Assembly: GCA_035575925.1 (NCBI GenBank)
Contig: DATLXK010000012.1
Span: forward strand, 62,001-126,000
DNA length: 64,000 nucleotides
DNA from: DASWTL01 sp035575925
GTDB lineage: Bacteria > Bacteroidota > Bacteroidia > Sphingobacteriales > Sphingobacteriaceae
Direction: 5' to 3'
A program made the translations under genes and the position numbers. The notes below the pieces were generated by a model. The model did not search any database and was not told the origin of the DNA. It saw nothing but the letters and a program-made list of their open reading frames with translations. Positions 32,581 through 40,023 of the stretch are shown piece after piece; position 1 is the first letter of the stretch; each line of letters starts with the position of its first letter.

Positions 32581-34941
32581 TTAAAATGGCATTCCAATAC
32601 CAAAATTATAAACAATAAAACGGTAACTATCCGGCGAATTAGTTTGCCTGTAAGTTCGTTTAAATTCTTTCTGATTAAACAGATCCTTAATTACCCATTG
32701 ATCAGACCCTTTGAATTGAGGATCTTTAATCTTAATACCAGCGTCAAACCGTAATATAAAGTAGTCCAGGTCGAATCTTAATCCTCCCCCAGAGCCGATG
32801 GCTAATTGGTTTAGTACTTTATTAAATTTAAATTCTCCTTCAGGATTTTCCCTTGTTTCTCTTATTCTCCAAATATTTCCGATATCAGTAAATAAAGCCC
32901 CTCTAACCTTGGCTCCAAAAAAATAATCAAGCACTTTAAATCGATATTCCAGATTACTTTCAAATCTAATTTCTCCTAATTGGTCCAGATTACGAAGGTT
33001 GGCGCGAGTAGTAGAATCTGTTATAGATCTCCGGTTATAGTTACCGGGGCCCAATGTTCTGGCTTGCCATGCCCGTACCCCACTGGATCCGCCTGCAAAA
33101 AAATTCTTTTCAAATGGCAATGCTTTTTTATTTCCTTTAGGATAACCTATGCCCGGGGTTATTCTGGCAACAAATTGTCTATCGCCACCAAAAAAACGAT
33201 ATACCCGCACGTCTACCTCACCCTTAACGTATTGAAGATAAGGAACCTTAAATATTGTTCGGGATCCGGTGCTATCTTCTGGAAATTTAAACAATCTACC
33301 AACAAGGCCTAACGTATTGCCCCCCAGATCAGCGCTTCCGCGGAAATACAGAAAATTGCCATACGTGTTTAGCCGCACTGCATTAAATGTATAAGAATAT
33401 AAGCTACCCAGGTTAAAGTATTGCCTGTTGTTGGTTCTAATGAACAATTCATACCCTTTATTTCTTAAATCTATTAAAAATAACGAATCCAGGCGCCCAT
33501 TCCGATATTCCAGGTTAATTGGTGTGAAGGTATGATACTTAAATCTTGAAGCTGCCCAGTCGTACGTTACAGAATTTATAAACGTACGGTTCTTAAAAGC
33601 ATTTTTCTGCTCAAATGATTGAAAATTTGTTGAAAAAGTAGTATGAGGAATCCCTACACTGTTGTATACAGGTACAGGAAAGGGCGTGAGGAGCCTGGGA
33701 AATATCAGGTTAACACCTAGCTGTAAATCCTTATTAAAAATACGTTCAATAATATTGCCTTGCGCCGCCTCGTCAAACAAAAGTCCATATCTGGCTTTTA
33801 TTTCCAATTGCTCTGCACCACCGAAAACATTCCGGTTGCTAAACGTATTCGCCACATTAAACCCATTCCTCCCAGTATTAAAAGTATATTCACCTTCCAC
33901 ACGGTTACTCATCCGTTTAAGGGGAGTTATATCATATTGCGGATTTAACCTGTTTGTACTATCGGCGGTTTTTTGATAAGTAATCTTTATATTCTTAAAT
34001 ACATTCAGTTCATATAATCTGTCATACGTAAGATTTTCCCTGCTTATATTATATTTATCGTTTTTGTTTACGAAAATGTATTTGGAAATTCGCTTAGGTG
34101 AAAATTTACCAGAATAATCTGTGAAATGATATTGGGTATCAGCTACAGCCGAATCCACAAGTAACGAATCCCTCTCACCATCACTGGTTTTAATCGTTAC
34201 ATAACTATCATTAATTGTGTAAATGGGGTGTTCGGTCTTATCTTTAGGATTGGCAAGCAGCATTTTAAGATCTACCTGGCTATTATTATGGAAACTATCT
34301 ACATCAAAACGAACATATTGCCTTAAATAATCAAAATACCCATTCCGCTTCATCATCTGGTAAACTTGTTCCCGCTCATAAGCCAGGGAGTCCGCATCAT
34401 AACGATTTCCTGGAGTAAGGTGGGTAAATGTTGACCGGTTTCCTTCATAAAGCTTAGCTACTTCAGGATCGTCAATTTGATAGGCTATATTTCTCACTTT
34501 AAATTCCGGCCCCTGTTCGGCAGTAAAGGTTATATGAGCGCGTTTTTTACTAACTTCTATGTCGCTTTTCACCTTTGCATTAAGAAATCCTTTTGAAGCC
34601 AGAAATTTTTCTATTTCTTTCCTGGATATCTCTACAAATGAACTGTCAAGTAAATTAGGTGCTTCCCCAATCTTCTTTATTCTATCAGTACGATATTCCC
34701 CTTTCCTGGTATTGAAAATATTATACAAAGCTAAATTTACCTTTGAATTTGGTCTGATATCACTCTGAACATATAAATAAGCTTGCTCTTTAAACCGTTT
34801 ATCTATACTATCCAACGTAACTCTGGTTACAAGTGCCTGATGATCCTTCAGGTACCGTGTCGAGCGGCAACCACAAAGAATAAATAACAAAAGCAGTATA
34901 CTTGTAAATAAAGAATTGCGGATTATTATATATGCTTTCAA
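32581..34941 (-). CDS. tamL: BamA/TamA-family outer-membrane lipoprotein (TamL-like)
   Basis: 786 residues. The N terminus has a lipobox (LLFILCGC, Cys ~25), unusual for BamA proteins but typical of the Bacteroidota-specific TamL. POTRA-like units lie at ~30-260 (FVEISRKEIEKFLASKGFLN, AKVKSDIEVSKKRAHITFTA, ERE-QVYQMMKRNGYFDYLR), and the C-terminal ~450 residues form a 16-stranded barrel with the family motif FFAGGSSGVRAWQARTLGPG (VRGF-like loop) and a closing strand ending in Phe. It probably inserts or translocates envelope proteins with a TamB-like partner encoded elsewhere. The start codon is TTG: no ATG occurs in frame before a stop at 34951-34953, and the gene starts inside the divergent methyltransferase gene. 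Confidence 0.9.
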   Translation of the reverse strand: MKAYIIIRNSLFTSILLLLFILCGCRSTRYLKDHQALVTRVTLDSIDKRFKEQAYLYVQSDIRPNSKVNLALYNIFNTRKGEYRTDRIKKIGEAPNLLDSSFVEISRKEIEKFLASKGFLNAKVKSDIEVSKKRAHITFTAEQGPEFKVRNIAYQIDDPEVAKLYEGNRSTFTHLTPGNRYDADSLAYEREQVYQMMKRNGYFDYLRQYVRFDVDSFHNNSQVDLKMLLANPKDKTEHPIYTINDSYVTIKTSDGERDSLLVDSAVADTQYHFTDYSGKFSPKRISKYIFVNKNDKYNISRENLTYDRLYELNVFKNIKITYQKTADSTNRLNPQYDITPLKRMSNRVEGEYTFNTGRNGFNVANTFSNRNVFGGAEQLEIKARYGLLFDEAAQGNIIERIFNKDLQLGVNLIFPRLLTPFPVPVYNSVGIPHTTFSTNFQSFEQKNAFKNRTFINSVTYDWAASRFKYHTFTPINLEYRNGRLDSLFLIDLRNKGYELFIRTNNRQYFNLGSLYSYTFNAVRLNTYGNFLYFRGSADLGGNTLGLVGRLFKFPEDSTGSRTIFKVPYLQYVKGEVDVRVYRFFGGDRQFVARITPGIGYPKGNKKALPFEKNFFAGGSSGVRAWQARTLGPGNYNRRSITDSTTRANLRNLDQLGEIRFESNLEYRFKVLDYFFGAKVRGALFTDIGNIWRIRETRENPEGEFKFNKVLNQLAIGSGGGLRFDLDYFILRFDAGIKIKDPQFKGSDQWVIKDLFNQKEFKRTYRQTNSPDSYRFIVYNFGIGMPF

Positions 34942-35672
34942 AATCTGAGATCAGTTTTATAAAATCGTTACATCTAAAAAAGTTCAGAAAAGAGCAAGGT
35001 CTTTTCCTGGCCGAGGGATTCAAGTCTATAACAGAATTCCTCCATTCTGATTATTTGATAGAAACCATCTATTATACGGATGCTGTAGCACCAAATTTGG
35101 ATAAAATATCCCAAAAATTAAAACTGGTAAAAATTAATGAAGCTGAGCTTCTAAAAATCACCACATTAAATACTCCTCAGGGAATTCTGGCAACCATCCG
35201 AATCCCAAAAGAAACCCTAATACAGCCCGAAAGTTTCAACAACACCTTCACTTTAATGCTTGATGGTATTCAGGACCCTGGCAATTTAGGAACAATTATT
35301 CGTACAGCCGACTGGTTTGGCTTTAATCAGATCATTTGTTCTAATGATTGTGTAGATGTTTTTAATTCTAAGGTTGTACAGGCAACAATGGGATCTTTGT
35401 CCCGGGTAAATATAATTCATACAGATCTGGCGGAAATATTAGGCTTAATTAAAGTACCTGTATACGGGGCATTATTAGATGGACACTCTGTTTACAACAC
35501 CCCATTTACAAATGAAGGGGTTATTTTATTGGGAAATGAGGGGAAGGGACTTTCTAAAAATATTTTACCTTTCATAAATACTGCTATCACTATTCCCAGA
35601 TATGGGCAGGCAGAATCATTAAATGTAGCCATATCCGCAGCGATAATCTGCTCTGAGATCAAAAGAAAGTGA
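34932..35672 (+). CDS. SpoU/TrmH-family RNA 2'-O-methyltransferase
   Basis: 246 residues. Residues ~1-100 are the substrate-binding L30e-like domain (SFIKSLHLKKFRKEQGLFLA, EGFKSITEFLHS). The SPOUT catalytic domain has motif 1 LMLDGIQDPGNLGTIIRTAD, motif 2 GVILLGNEGKGLSKN and motif 3 ITIPRYGQAESLNVAISAAI, with the conserved Asn/Arg, Glu and Ser-Leu-Asn residues. It methylates the 2'-hydroxyl of a ribose in rRNA or tRNA using SAM; the exact nucleotide is unknown. It is head to head with the TamL-like gene, the two start codons overlapping by 10 bases. Confidence 0.93.
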   Translation: MLSKSEISFIKSLHLKKFRKEQGLFLAEGFKSITEFLHSDYLIETIYYTDAVAPNLDKISQKLKLVKINEAELLKITTLNTPQGILATIRIPKETLIQPESFNNTFTLMLDGIQDPGNLGTIIRTADWFGFNQIICSNDCVDVFNSKVVQATMGSLSRVNIIHTDLAEILGLIKVPVYGALLDGHSVYNTPFTNEGVILLGNEGKGLSKNILPFINTAITIPRYGQAESLNVAISAAIICSEIKRK

Positions 35673-35729
35673 ACATAATCATATTACTTAACCTAATAAT
35701 TGTTAGTTTTGCAATCCTTTAATTAAAAG

Positions 35730-35800
35730 GGTCGGATGGCCGAGTGGCTAGGCAGAGGTCTGCAAAACCTTTTACAGCGGTTCGAATCCGCTTCCGACCT
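35730..35800 (+). tRNA. tRNA-Cys (GCA)
   Basis: Complete cloverleaf of 71 nt: acceptor GGTCGGA/TCCGACC, D-arm, anticodon loop CTGCAAA with anticodon GCA, and T-arm AGCGG-TTCGAAT-CCGCT. The discriminator base is T, as in tRNA-Cys. The CCA end is not encoded. Confidence 0.97.
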
Positions 35801-35830
35801 CATTAAAAAACATATTTTATAAATAAAGTC

Positions 35831-36010
35831 ATGGGTGTAACACGTTTAAAAAGAAAAGACAGAAGAAATAAAACCGTTTCGCGGTTAGAAGTTCAATTTT
35901 TAAAACTCGGCCGTAATGTTGAAGTTGGCAGCCGCTCATTGGAATCTCCGAAAAGCCAGGTTTCTATAAATAACGAGGTATTAAAACAGCTTACAAAGCT
36001 GGCCAAATAG
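35831..36010 (+). CDS. Small basic protein, function unknown
   Basis: 59 codons starting ATG, 31 bases after tRNA-Cys. The N terminus is very basic (GVTRLKRKDRRNKTVSRL), followed by VQFLKLGRNVEVGSRSLE and a Ser/Asn/Lys-rich rest. The composition would fit RNA binding. I recall similar small proteins in other Bacteroidota but no function. It shares the direction of the tRNA gene and ends just before a terminator, so it may be co-transcribed with the tRNA. Confidence 0.7.
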   Translation: MGVTRLKRKDRRNKTVSRLEVQFLKLGRNVEVGSRSLESPKSQVSINNEVLKQLTKLAK

Positions 36011-36027
36011 AATTTCTTATTAAAATT

Positions 36028-36060
36028 TTTCCTGATTGCAATTGCCTTCAGGATTTTTTT
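36028..36060. terminator. Intrinsic terminator between the small basic protein and pyrD
   Basis: Stem TCCTGA (36030-36035) with TCAGGA (36048-36053), followed by seven T on the plus strand and an A/T run on the other side; it overlaps the pyrD stop and can serve both converging genes. Confidence 0.75.
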
Positions 36061-37106
36061 ATGTCCGATTTTTTTGAAGCCGGAATATTAGTTTTCAACA
36101 ACCTTTCATTAATTCTTTTAACCAATCCCGGGCCTTCGTAAACGAAACCTGTATAAATCTGAATCAGCGAGGCTCCTGCATTCAACTTTTCCATTGCATC
36201 TTCCGGCGAATGTATTCCACCTACTCCAATAATAGGAAAAGCCTTATTTGATTTCTCCGAAAGGTATCGAATCACTTCTGTTGATCTGGTGGCCAACGGT
36301 TTTCCGCTAAGTCCTCCGTTTTCATTTTTCAAATTACTTTTAAGCCCTTCGCGAGAGAGCGTTGTATTGGTAGCGATCACTCCGGCAATACCTGTTTCTT
36401 TTACAATTTCTATAATATCATCAAGCTGAGAATCTGTAAGATCCGGCGCTATTTTCAACAAGATGGGACGTGACACCTTATTTTTGTTGTTGTGTATCTG
36501 CAAAGTTTCCAGGATATTCTTCAAAGGCCCTTTCTCCTGGAGTTCGCGCAAACCGGGAGTATTTGGAGAACTCACATTCACTACAAAATAGTCTACAACA
36601 TCAAATAACTTTTTAAAACAGGTTACGTAATCATTTACGGCATCTTCATTTGCCGTGTTTTTATTTTTACCAATGTTTCCCCCTATAATAAGTCCTGCGC
36701 GTTTAATGTATTTCAAACGTGCAGCAACTACATCAACGCCAACATTATTAAAGCCCATACGATTAATTAATGCTTTATCTTCAGGCAAACGAAACATACG
36801 TGGTTTTTCATTACCAGGCTGAGGTAAAGGAGTTACCGTACCCACCTCAATAAATCCAAAGCCAAATGAAGCAAGTTCATTTACCAATTCAGCATTCTTA
36901 TCAAATCCGGCAGCAAGCCCCACCGGATTCATAAAATTCAGTCCGAATACTTCGCGTTTCAGACTCGAATTTTTCAGGCCATAAACATTTTTCAATAATC
37001 CCGAGGCACCCCATACCTTGTTAACTGCTCTAAGTCCGGAGGTTACCACATGATGTATTTTCTCAGGATCGAATTTGAAAAGGAATGGTTTGACGAGATG
37101 ATACAT
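36048..37106 (-). CDS. pyrD: Dihydroorotate dehydrogenase, quinone type (class 2)
   Basis: 352 residues. The N-terminal ~45-residue amphipathic extension (YHLVKPFLFKFDPEKIHHVV) marks the membrane-associated class 2 enzyme that passes electrons to quinone. FMN and substrate motifs: NPVGLAAGFDKNAELVNELA, GTVTPLPQPGNEKPRMFRLP, INRMGFNN, the catalytic Ser region FVVNVSSPNTPGLRELQ, LLKIAPDLTDSQLDDI, and IGVGGIHSPEDAMEKLNAGA. It catalyses the fourth step of pyrimidine biosynthesis. It is a single gene; its promoter must lie in the 40 bases between its start and the toxin remnant at 37148. Confidence 0.96.
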   Translation of the reverse strand: MYHLVKPFLFKFDPEKIHHVVTSGLRAVNKVWGASGLLKNVYGLKNSSLKREVFGLNFMNPVGLAAGFDKNAELVNELASFGFGFIEVGTVTPLPQPGNEKPRMFRLPEDKALINRMGFNNVGVDVVAARLKYIKRAGLIIGGNIGKNKNTANEDAVNDYVTCFKKLFDVVDYFVVNVSSPNTPGLRELQEKGPLKNILETLQIHNNKNKVSRPILLKIAPDLTDSQLDDIIEIVKETGIAGVIATNTTLSREGLKSNLKNENGGLSGKPLATRSTEVIRYLSEKSNKAFPIIGVGGIHSPEDAMEKLNAGASLIQIYTGFVYEGPGLVKRINERLLKTNIPASKKSDIKKS

Positions 37107-37147
37107 AATGCGAAATTAACAAATAAGTTAAGAGACATTAGAAAGTG

Positions 37148-37213
37148 TATTTGCCAAATCACAACAAATATTCAGTTAGACTAAGAAACATCTTCTTGAT
37201 CTGGATTAAAGAG
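37148..37213 (+). pseudogene. Decayed 3' remnant of a PemK/MazF-type toxin gene
   Basis: Bases 37148-37182 match 37681-37715 of the intact toxin gene with 4 differences in 35, and bases 37193-37213 match the toxin's last codons, stop and following bases (37881-37901) with one difference. About 155 bases that separate these blocks in the intact gene are missing here. It is thus the deleted remains of a second toxin copy. Confidence 0.75.
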
Positions 37214-37280
37214 CGGTTGGTGAGGACACCCAACCGGGGCGCAGAGCCGTGGGCGGCGTTCCCACCGACCACCAATTAGA
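37214..37280. repeat. GC-rich repeat, copy left of the toxin-antitoxin pair
   Basis: Matches 37922-37988 on the other side of the cassette at about 85 percent by eye. It contains two dyads: CGGTTGG/CCAACCG (37214-37220 with 37230-37236) and a GGTGGG-type/CCCACC dyad further on. GC content is far above its surroundings. Confidence 0.85.
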
Positions 37281-37332
37281 CATAAATTTAAATATTTCTT
37301 TAAGTATACACAAAAAGTATATACTTTTGAAT

Positions 37333-37563
37333 ATGAAAAATCTATCATTAAAACTTGAAGACAATCTTTTTAAGGAAACAGAGGCTATCTTAAATAAGAT
37401 TAATAAAAATCGGAACGGGTACATTAATGAAGCATTAAAATTCTATAATAAGCTACAGAATCGTAAATTATTGGCAAGCCAATTAAGTAAAGAATCAAAA
37501 CTTGTTAAAAACAGTTCTATGGAAGTCTTATCAGAATTTGAAATGCTTGATAATGAAGATTAA
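37333..37563 (+). CDS. Ribbon-helix-helix antitoxin
   Basis: 76 residues from the Met at 37333 (KNLSLKLEDNLFKETEAILN); the frame is open further upstream through the repeat, which is not coding. Residues ~3-45 have the ribbon-helix-helix pattern (strand NLSLKLED, helix LFKETEAILNKI, turn NKNRNGYI, helix NEALKFYNKLQ); the C-terminal half (SQLSKESKLVKNSSMEVLSE) would be the toxin-binding tail. As in other type II systems, it should bind its own promoter and neutralise the toxin. It overlaps the toxin start by 11 bases. Confidence 0.85.
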   Translation: MKNLSLKLEDNLFKETEAILNKINKNRNGYINEALKFYNKLQNRKLLASQLSKESKLVKNSSMEVLSEFEMLDNED

Positions 37564-37897
37564 ACAATATGATTTATGGGTTGCAGATTTAAATCCAAGA
37601 GAAGGAACTGAAGCAGGCAAAGTCCGGCCTGTAGTTATTATTCAAACCAACCTTTTAAATAAAATTCATCCTTCAACTATTATTTGTCCAATCACAACAA
37701 ATATTCAATTAGATTCCAAAATATTACGAATCCATTTAATAAAAGGTAATGCAAATGTTAAAAATGATTGTGACATCATGATCGATCAGATCAGAGCAAT
37801 TGACAATACCAGATTATTACGAAAAATTGGAACACTTGATGTGGATACTATTACAAGAATTAAAGAAAATATTAAAATAGTTCTTGACCTGGATTAA
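37553..37897 (+). CDS. PemK/MazF-family mRNA interferase toxin
   Basis: 114 residues from the Met at 37553, inside the end of the antitoxin gene. The family core is clear: IKQYDLWVADLNPREGTEAG (with the P-x-x-G-x-E signature), KVRPVVIIQTNLLNKIHPST (with the catalytic R-P-V-V-I), IICPITTNIQ and IMIDQIRAIDNTRLLRKIG (D-Q-I-R-x-I-D). MazF toxins cut mRNA at short sequences and stop growth. The intact antitoxin overlap indicates a functional pair. Repeats on both sides and a toxin relic upstream point to acquisition or duplication. Confidence 0.93.
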   Translation: MKIKQYDLWVADLNPREGTEAGKVRPVVIIQTNLLNKIHPSTIICPITTNIQLDSKILRIHLIKGNANVKNDCDIMIDQIRAIDNTRLLRKIGTLDVDTITRIKENIKIVLDLD

Positions 37898-37988
37898 AGA
37901 GAAGGCTTGAAAAGCTTAATAAGCGGTTGGTGAAGACACTCAACCGGGGCGCAGAGCCGTGGCGGTGTCCCCACCGCCACCCATTAGA
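37881..37988. repeat. GC-rich repeat, copy right of the toxin-antitoxin pair
   Basis: Covers the toxin's last codons and the sequence behind it, matching 37193-37280; it carries a 22-base insertion (37902-37923) absent on the left. The hairpin CGGTTGG/CAACCG is kept, so it may double as the toxin transcription terminator. Confidence 0.85.
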
Positions 37989-38030
37989 TATCATTCATCA
38001 GGAAATTATTCATAACCCATTCATATTTTC

Positions 38031-38038
38031 TATTTTTG
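38031..38038 (+). promoter_or_regulatory. -7 promoter box (TATTTTTG) directly before the ABC-F gene
   Basis: Matches the Bacteroidota -7 consensus TAnnTTTG and ends 4 bases before the GTG start codon, so the transcript would be leaderless or nearly so. No convincing -33 TTG is seen at the right distance. Confidence 0.35.
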
Positions 38039-38042
38039 CGCC

Positions 38043-39959
38043 GTGATTGCAATAAATAACCTCACGTTCGAGATCGGTGCTCGGGCATTATACGATGAAG
38101 CGAACTGGCACATAAAACCCGGAGAGAAAATAGGTCTGATCGGTGCTAACGGAACCGGAAAAACTACCCTCTTAAAGATCATTGTTGGTCAGTATTCTCC
38201 AACCAGTGGTACAATTTCCATGGCAAAAGATCTGAAGATGGGGTATCTTAACCAGGATCTTCTCTCCTATCAATCTGACAAAAGCATTCTACACGTAGCT
38301 ATGGAAGCTTTTGGCCGTCAGAACGAACTCCATACAGAAATAGAGGCCATTCTTAAAAAACTGGAAACTGATTATTCTGACGACTTAATTAACAAGCTCA
38401 GCGACAAACAGCATGAGTTTGAAACGCTTGACGGTTATAGTATTGAATATCGCGCGCATGAAATTCTAGCTGGTCTTGGATTTTCTGAAGATGAACAAAA
38501 CCGCAAGCTGGGTGAATTCTCAGGCGGATGGCGTATGCGGGTAATGCTGGCCAAAATACTTTTACAAACTCCAGATATTTTATTACTTGATGAGCCAACC
38601 AATCATCTTGATCTACCCTCTATCAAATGGCTGGAAGGTTATTTGCAAGCTTTTGAGGGTGCTATTGTAATTGTATCTCATGACAGATGGTTCCTGGACC
38701 GCGTGGTGAATAAAATTGTTGAAGCAAGAAAAGGAAAGCTGATCCCTTACTCTGGAAATTATACTTTTTATATGGAAGAGAAAGCTCTTCGTGGAGAAAT
38801 TCAAAGTGGCCAGTATAAAAACCAGCAAGCAAAAATTAAGCAGGAAGAGCGGCTGATTGAACGCTTTAGGGCGAAGGCAAGTAAAGCAAAAATGGCTCAG
38901 TCGCGAATTAAGGCACTGGAAAAAATGGATCGTGTGGATGATGTGGACGACGATAATCCAACCGTGAATTTCAGCTTCAAATTCAGCAAGCAATCAGGCA
39001 GACATGTGGTAAGAATAGACGATGTAAGCAAATCTTACCCTGGCGTGCCTATCTTGAATAAGGCAAGTGCAATTATTGAAAAGGGAGATAAAATCGCTCT
39101 TATCGGTGCTAATGGACGAGGTAAATCAACCTTATTGAGAATTATTGCTAGCGCAGATAAGAATTTTGAAGGTAAAAGTGAGATCGGACATAATGTAACT
39201 CAAACGTTTTTCGCCCAGCATCAGTTAGAGGCATTACACCTGGAAAATGAAATTTTAAGAGAGCTCCAGGCCTTTGCGCCCAAACATACAGAGACCGAGC
39301 TTCGTTCCATTCTGGGATGTTTTCTCTTTACAGGTGATGATGCGTTTAAAAAGATCAAGGTATTGTCCGGAGGTGAAAAGTCCAGAGTAGCGTTGGCAAA
39401 GGCATTAACGGCAGATGCTAATTTCCTGGTACTTGATGAGCCTACCAACCACCTGGACATGCAATCGGTAAATATCCTGATTCAGGCATTGGATCAATTT
39501 GAAGGAACATTTATTCTTGTTTCGCACGATAGGTATTTATTGGATAATGTTGCAAATAAGATCTGGTTTATTGAAAATCAGCAAATCAAAGAATATCCCG
39601 GCACTTATGCAGAATATGAAGAATGGAACTCTAAACGCGTTGTGTCTTCAGAAAAGGAATCCGTTATAACAAAATCTGCTATAAAAAAGGAAAAAGAAAT
39701 TAAACCGGATACGGATAACGACAAATCCAGGGATTTAAAAAAAATGAACCTGGATTTAAAGCAACTGGAAGATGACATTGCTGAATTAGAGCGGGAAGTT
39801 AAAGATGCGGAGTTAGACCTTGCCCGTGAAGAAATTTATACTAATCCTGATAAACTATCTGAGGCAAACCGTCGTTATCAGCAGGTAAGCCCCAGGTTAT
39901 TAAAGGCGCAAGCAGAATGGGAACGTGTCGCAGAAGAAATTATAGAACGGGAAGTATAA
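38043..39959 (+). CDS. ABC-F family ATPase (Uup/EttA-like)
   Basis: 638 residues from a GTG start (read as MIAINNLTFEIGARALYDEA, the usual family beginning). Two ATPase domains without membrane helices: Walker A GANGTGKTTLLKI and GANGRGKSTLLRI, signatures FSGGWRMRVMLAKIL and LSGGEKSRVALAKAL, Walker B LLLDEPTNHLD and LVLDEPTNHLD. The interdomain linker is charged (KQEERLIERFRAKASKAKMA), as in translation-factor ABC-F proteins, and the C terminus is a coiled coil (LKQLEDDIAELEREVKDAEL) like Uup. Such proteins bind the ribosomal E site or resolve stalled or branched structures; resistance functions need evidence not visible here. Confidence 0.95.
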   Translation: MIAINNLTFEIGARALYDEANWHIKPGEKIGLIGANGTGKTTLLKIIVGQYSPTSGTISMAKDLKMGYLNQDLLSYQSDKSILHVAMEAFGRQNELHTEIEAILKKLETDYSDDLINKLSDKQHEFETLDGYSIEYRAHEILAGLGFSEDEQNRKLGEFSGGWRMRVMLAKILLQTPDILLLDEPTNHLDLPSIKWLEGYLQAFEGAIVIVSHDRWFLDRVVNKIVEARKGKLIPYSGNYTFYMEEKALRGEIQSGQYKNQQAKIKQEERLIERFRAKASKAKMAQSRIKALEKMDRVDDVDDDNPTVNFSFKFSKQSGRHVVRIDDVSKSYPGVPILNKASAIIEKGDKIALIGANGRGKSTLLRIIASADKNFEGKSEIGHNVTQTFFAQHQLEALHLENEILRELQAFAPKHTETELRSILGCFLFTGDDAFKKIKVLSGGEKSRVALAKALTADANFLVLDEPTNHLDMQSVNILIQALDQFEGTFILVSHDRYLLDNVANKIWFIENQQIKEYPGTYAEYEEWNSKRVVSSEKESVITKSAIKKEKEIKPDTDNDKSRDLKKMNLDLKQLEDDIAELEREVKDAELDLAREEIYTNPDKLSEANRRYQQVSPRLLKAQAEWERVAEEIIEREV

Positions 39960-40023
39960 ATAATCACTTTGTGCAAAACCAAAGATTATGCTCACTTTAA
40001 TATTGACAAAAGTTAAATATTGC

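Noticed and set aside
37206..37424. Minus-strand frame across the left repeat, ending in PTALRPGWVSS-like peptide
   Set aside because: It is produced by the GC-rich repeat and overlaps the antitoxin gene; no known protein character.
38398..38993. Minus-strand frames inside the ABC-F gene
   Set aside because: Shadows of a highly conserved gene, with no start context.
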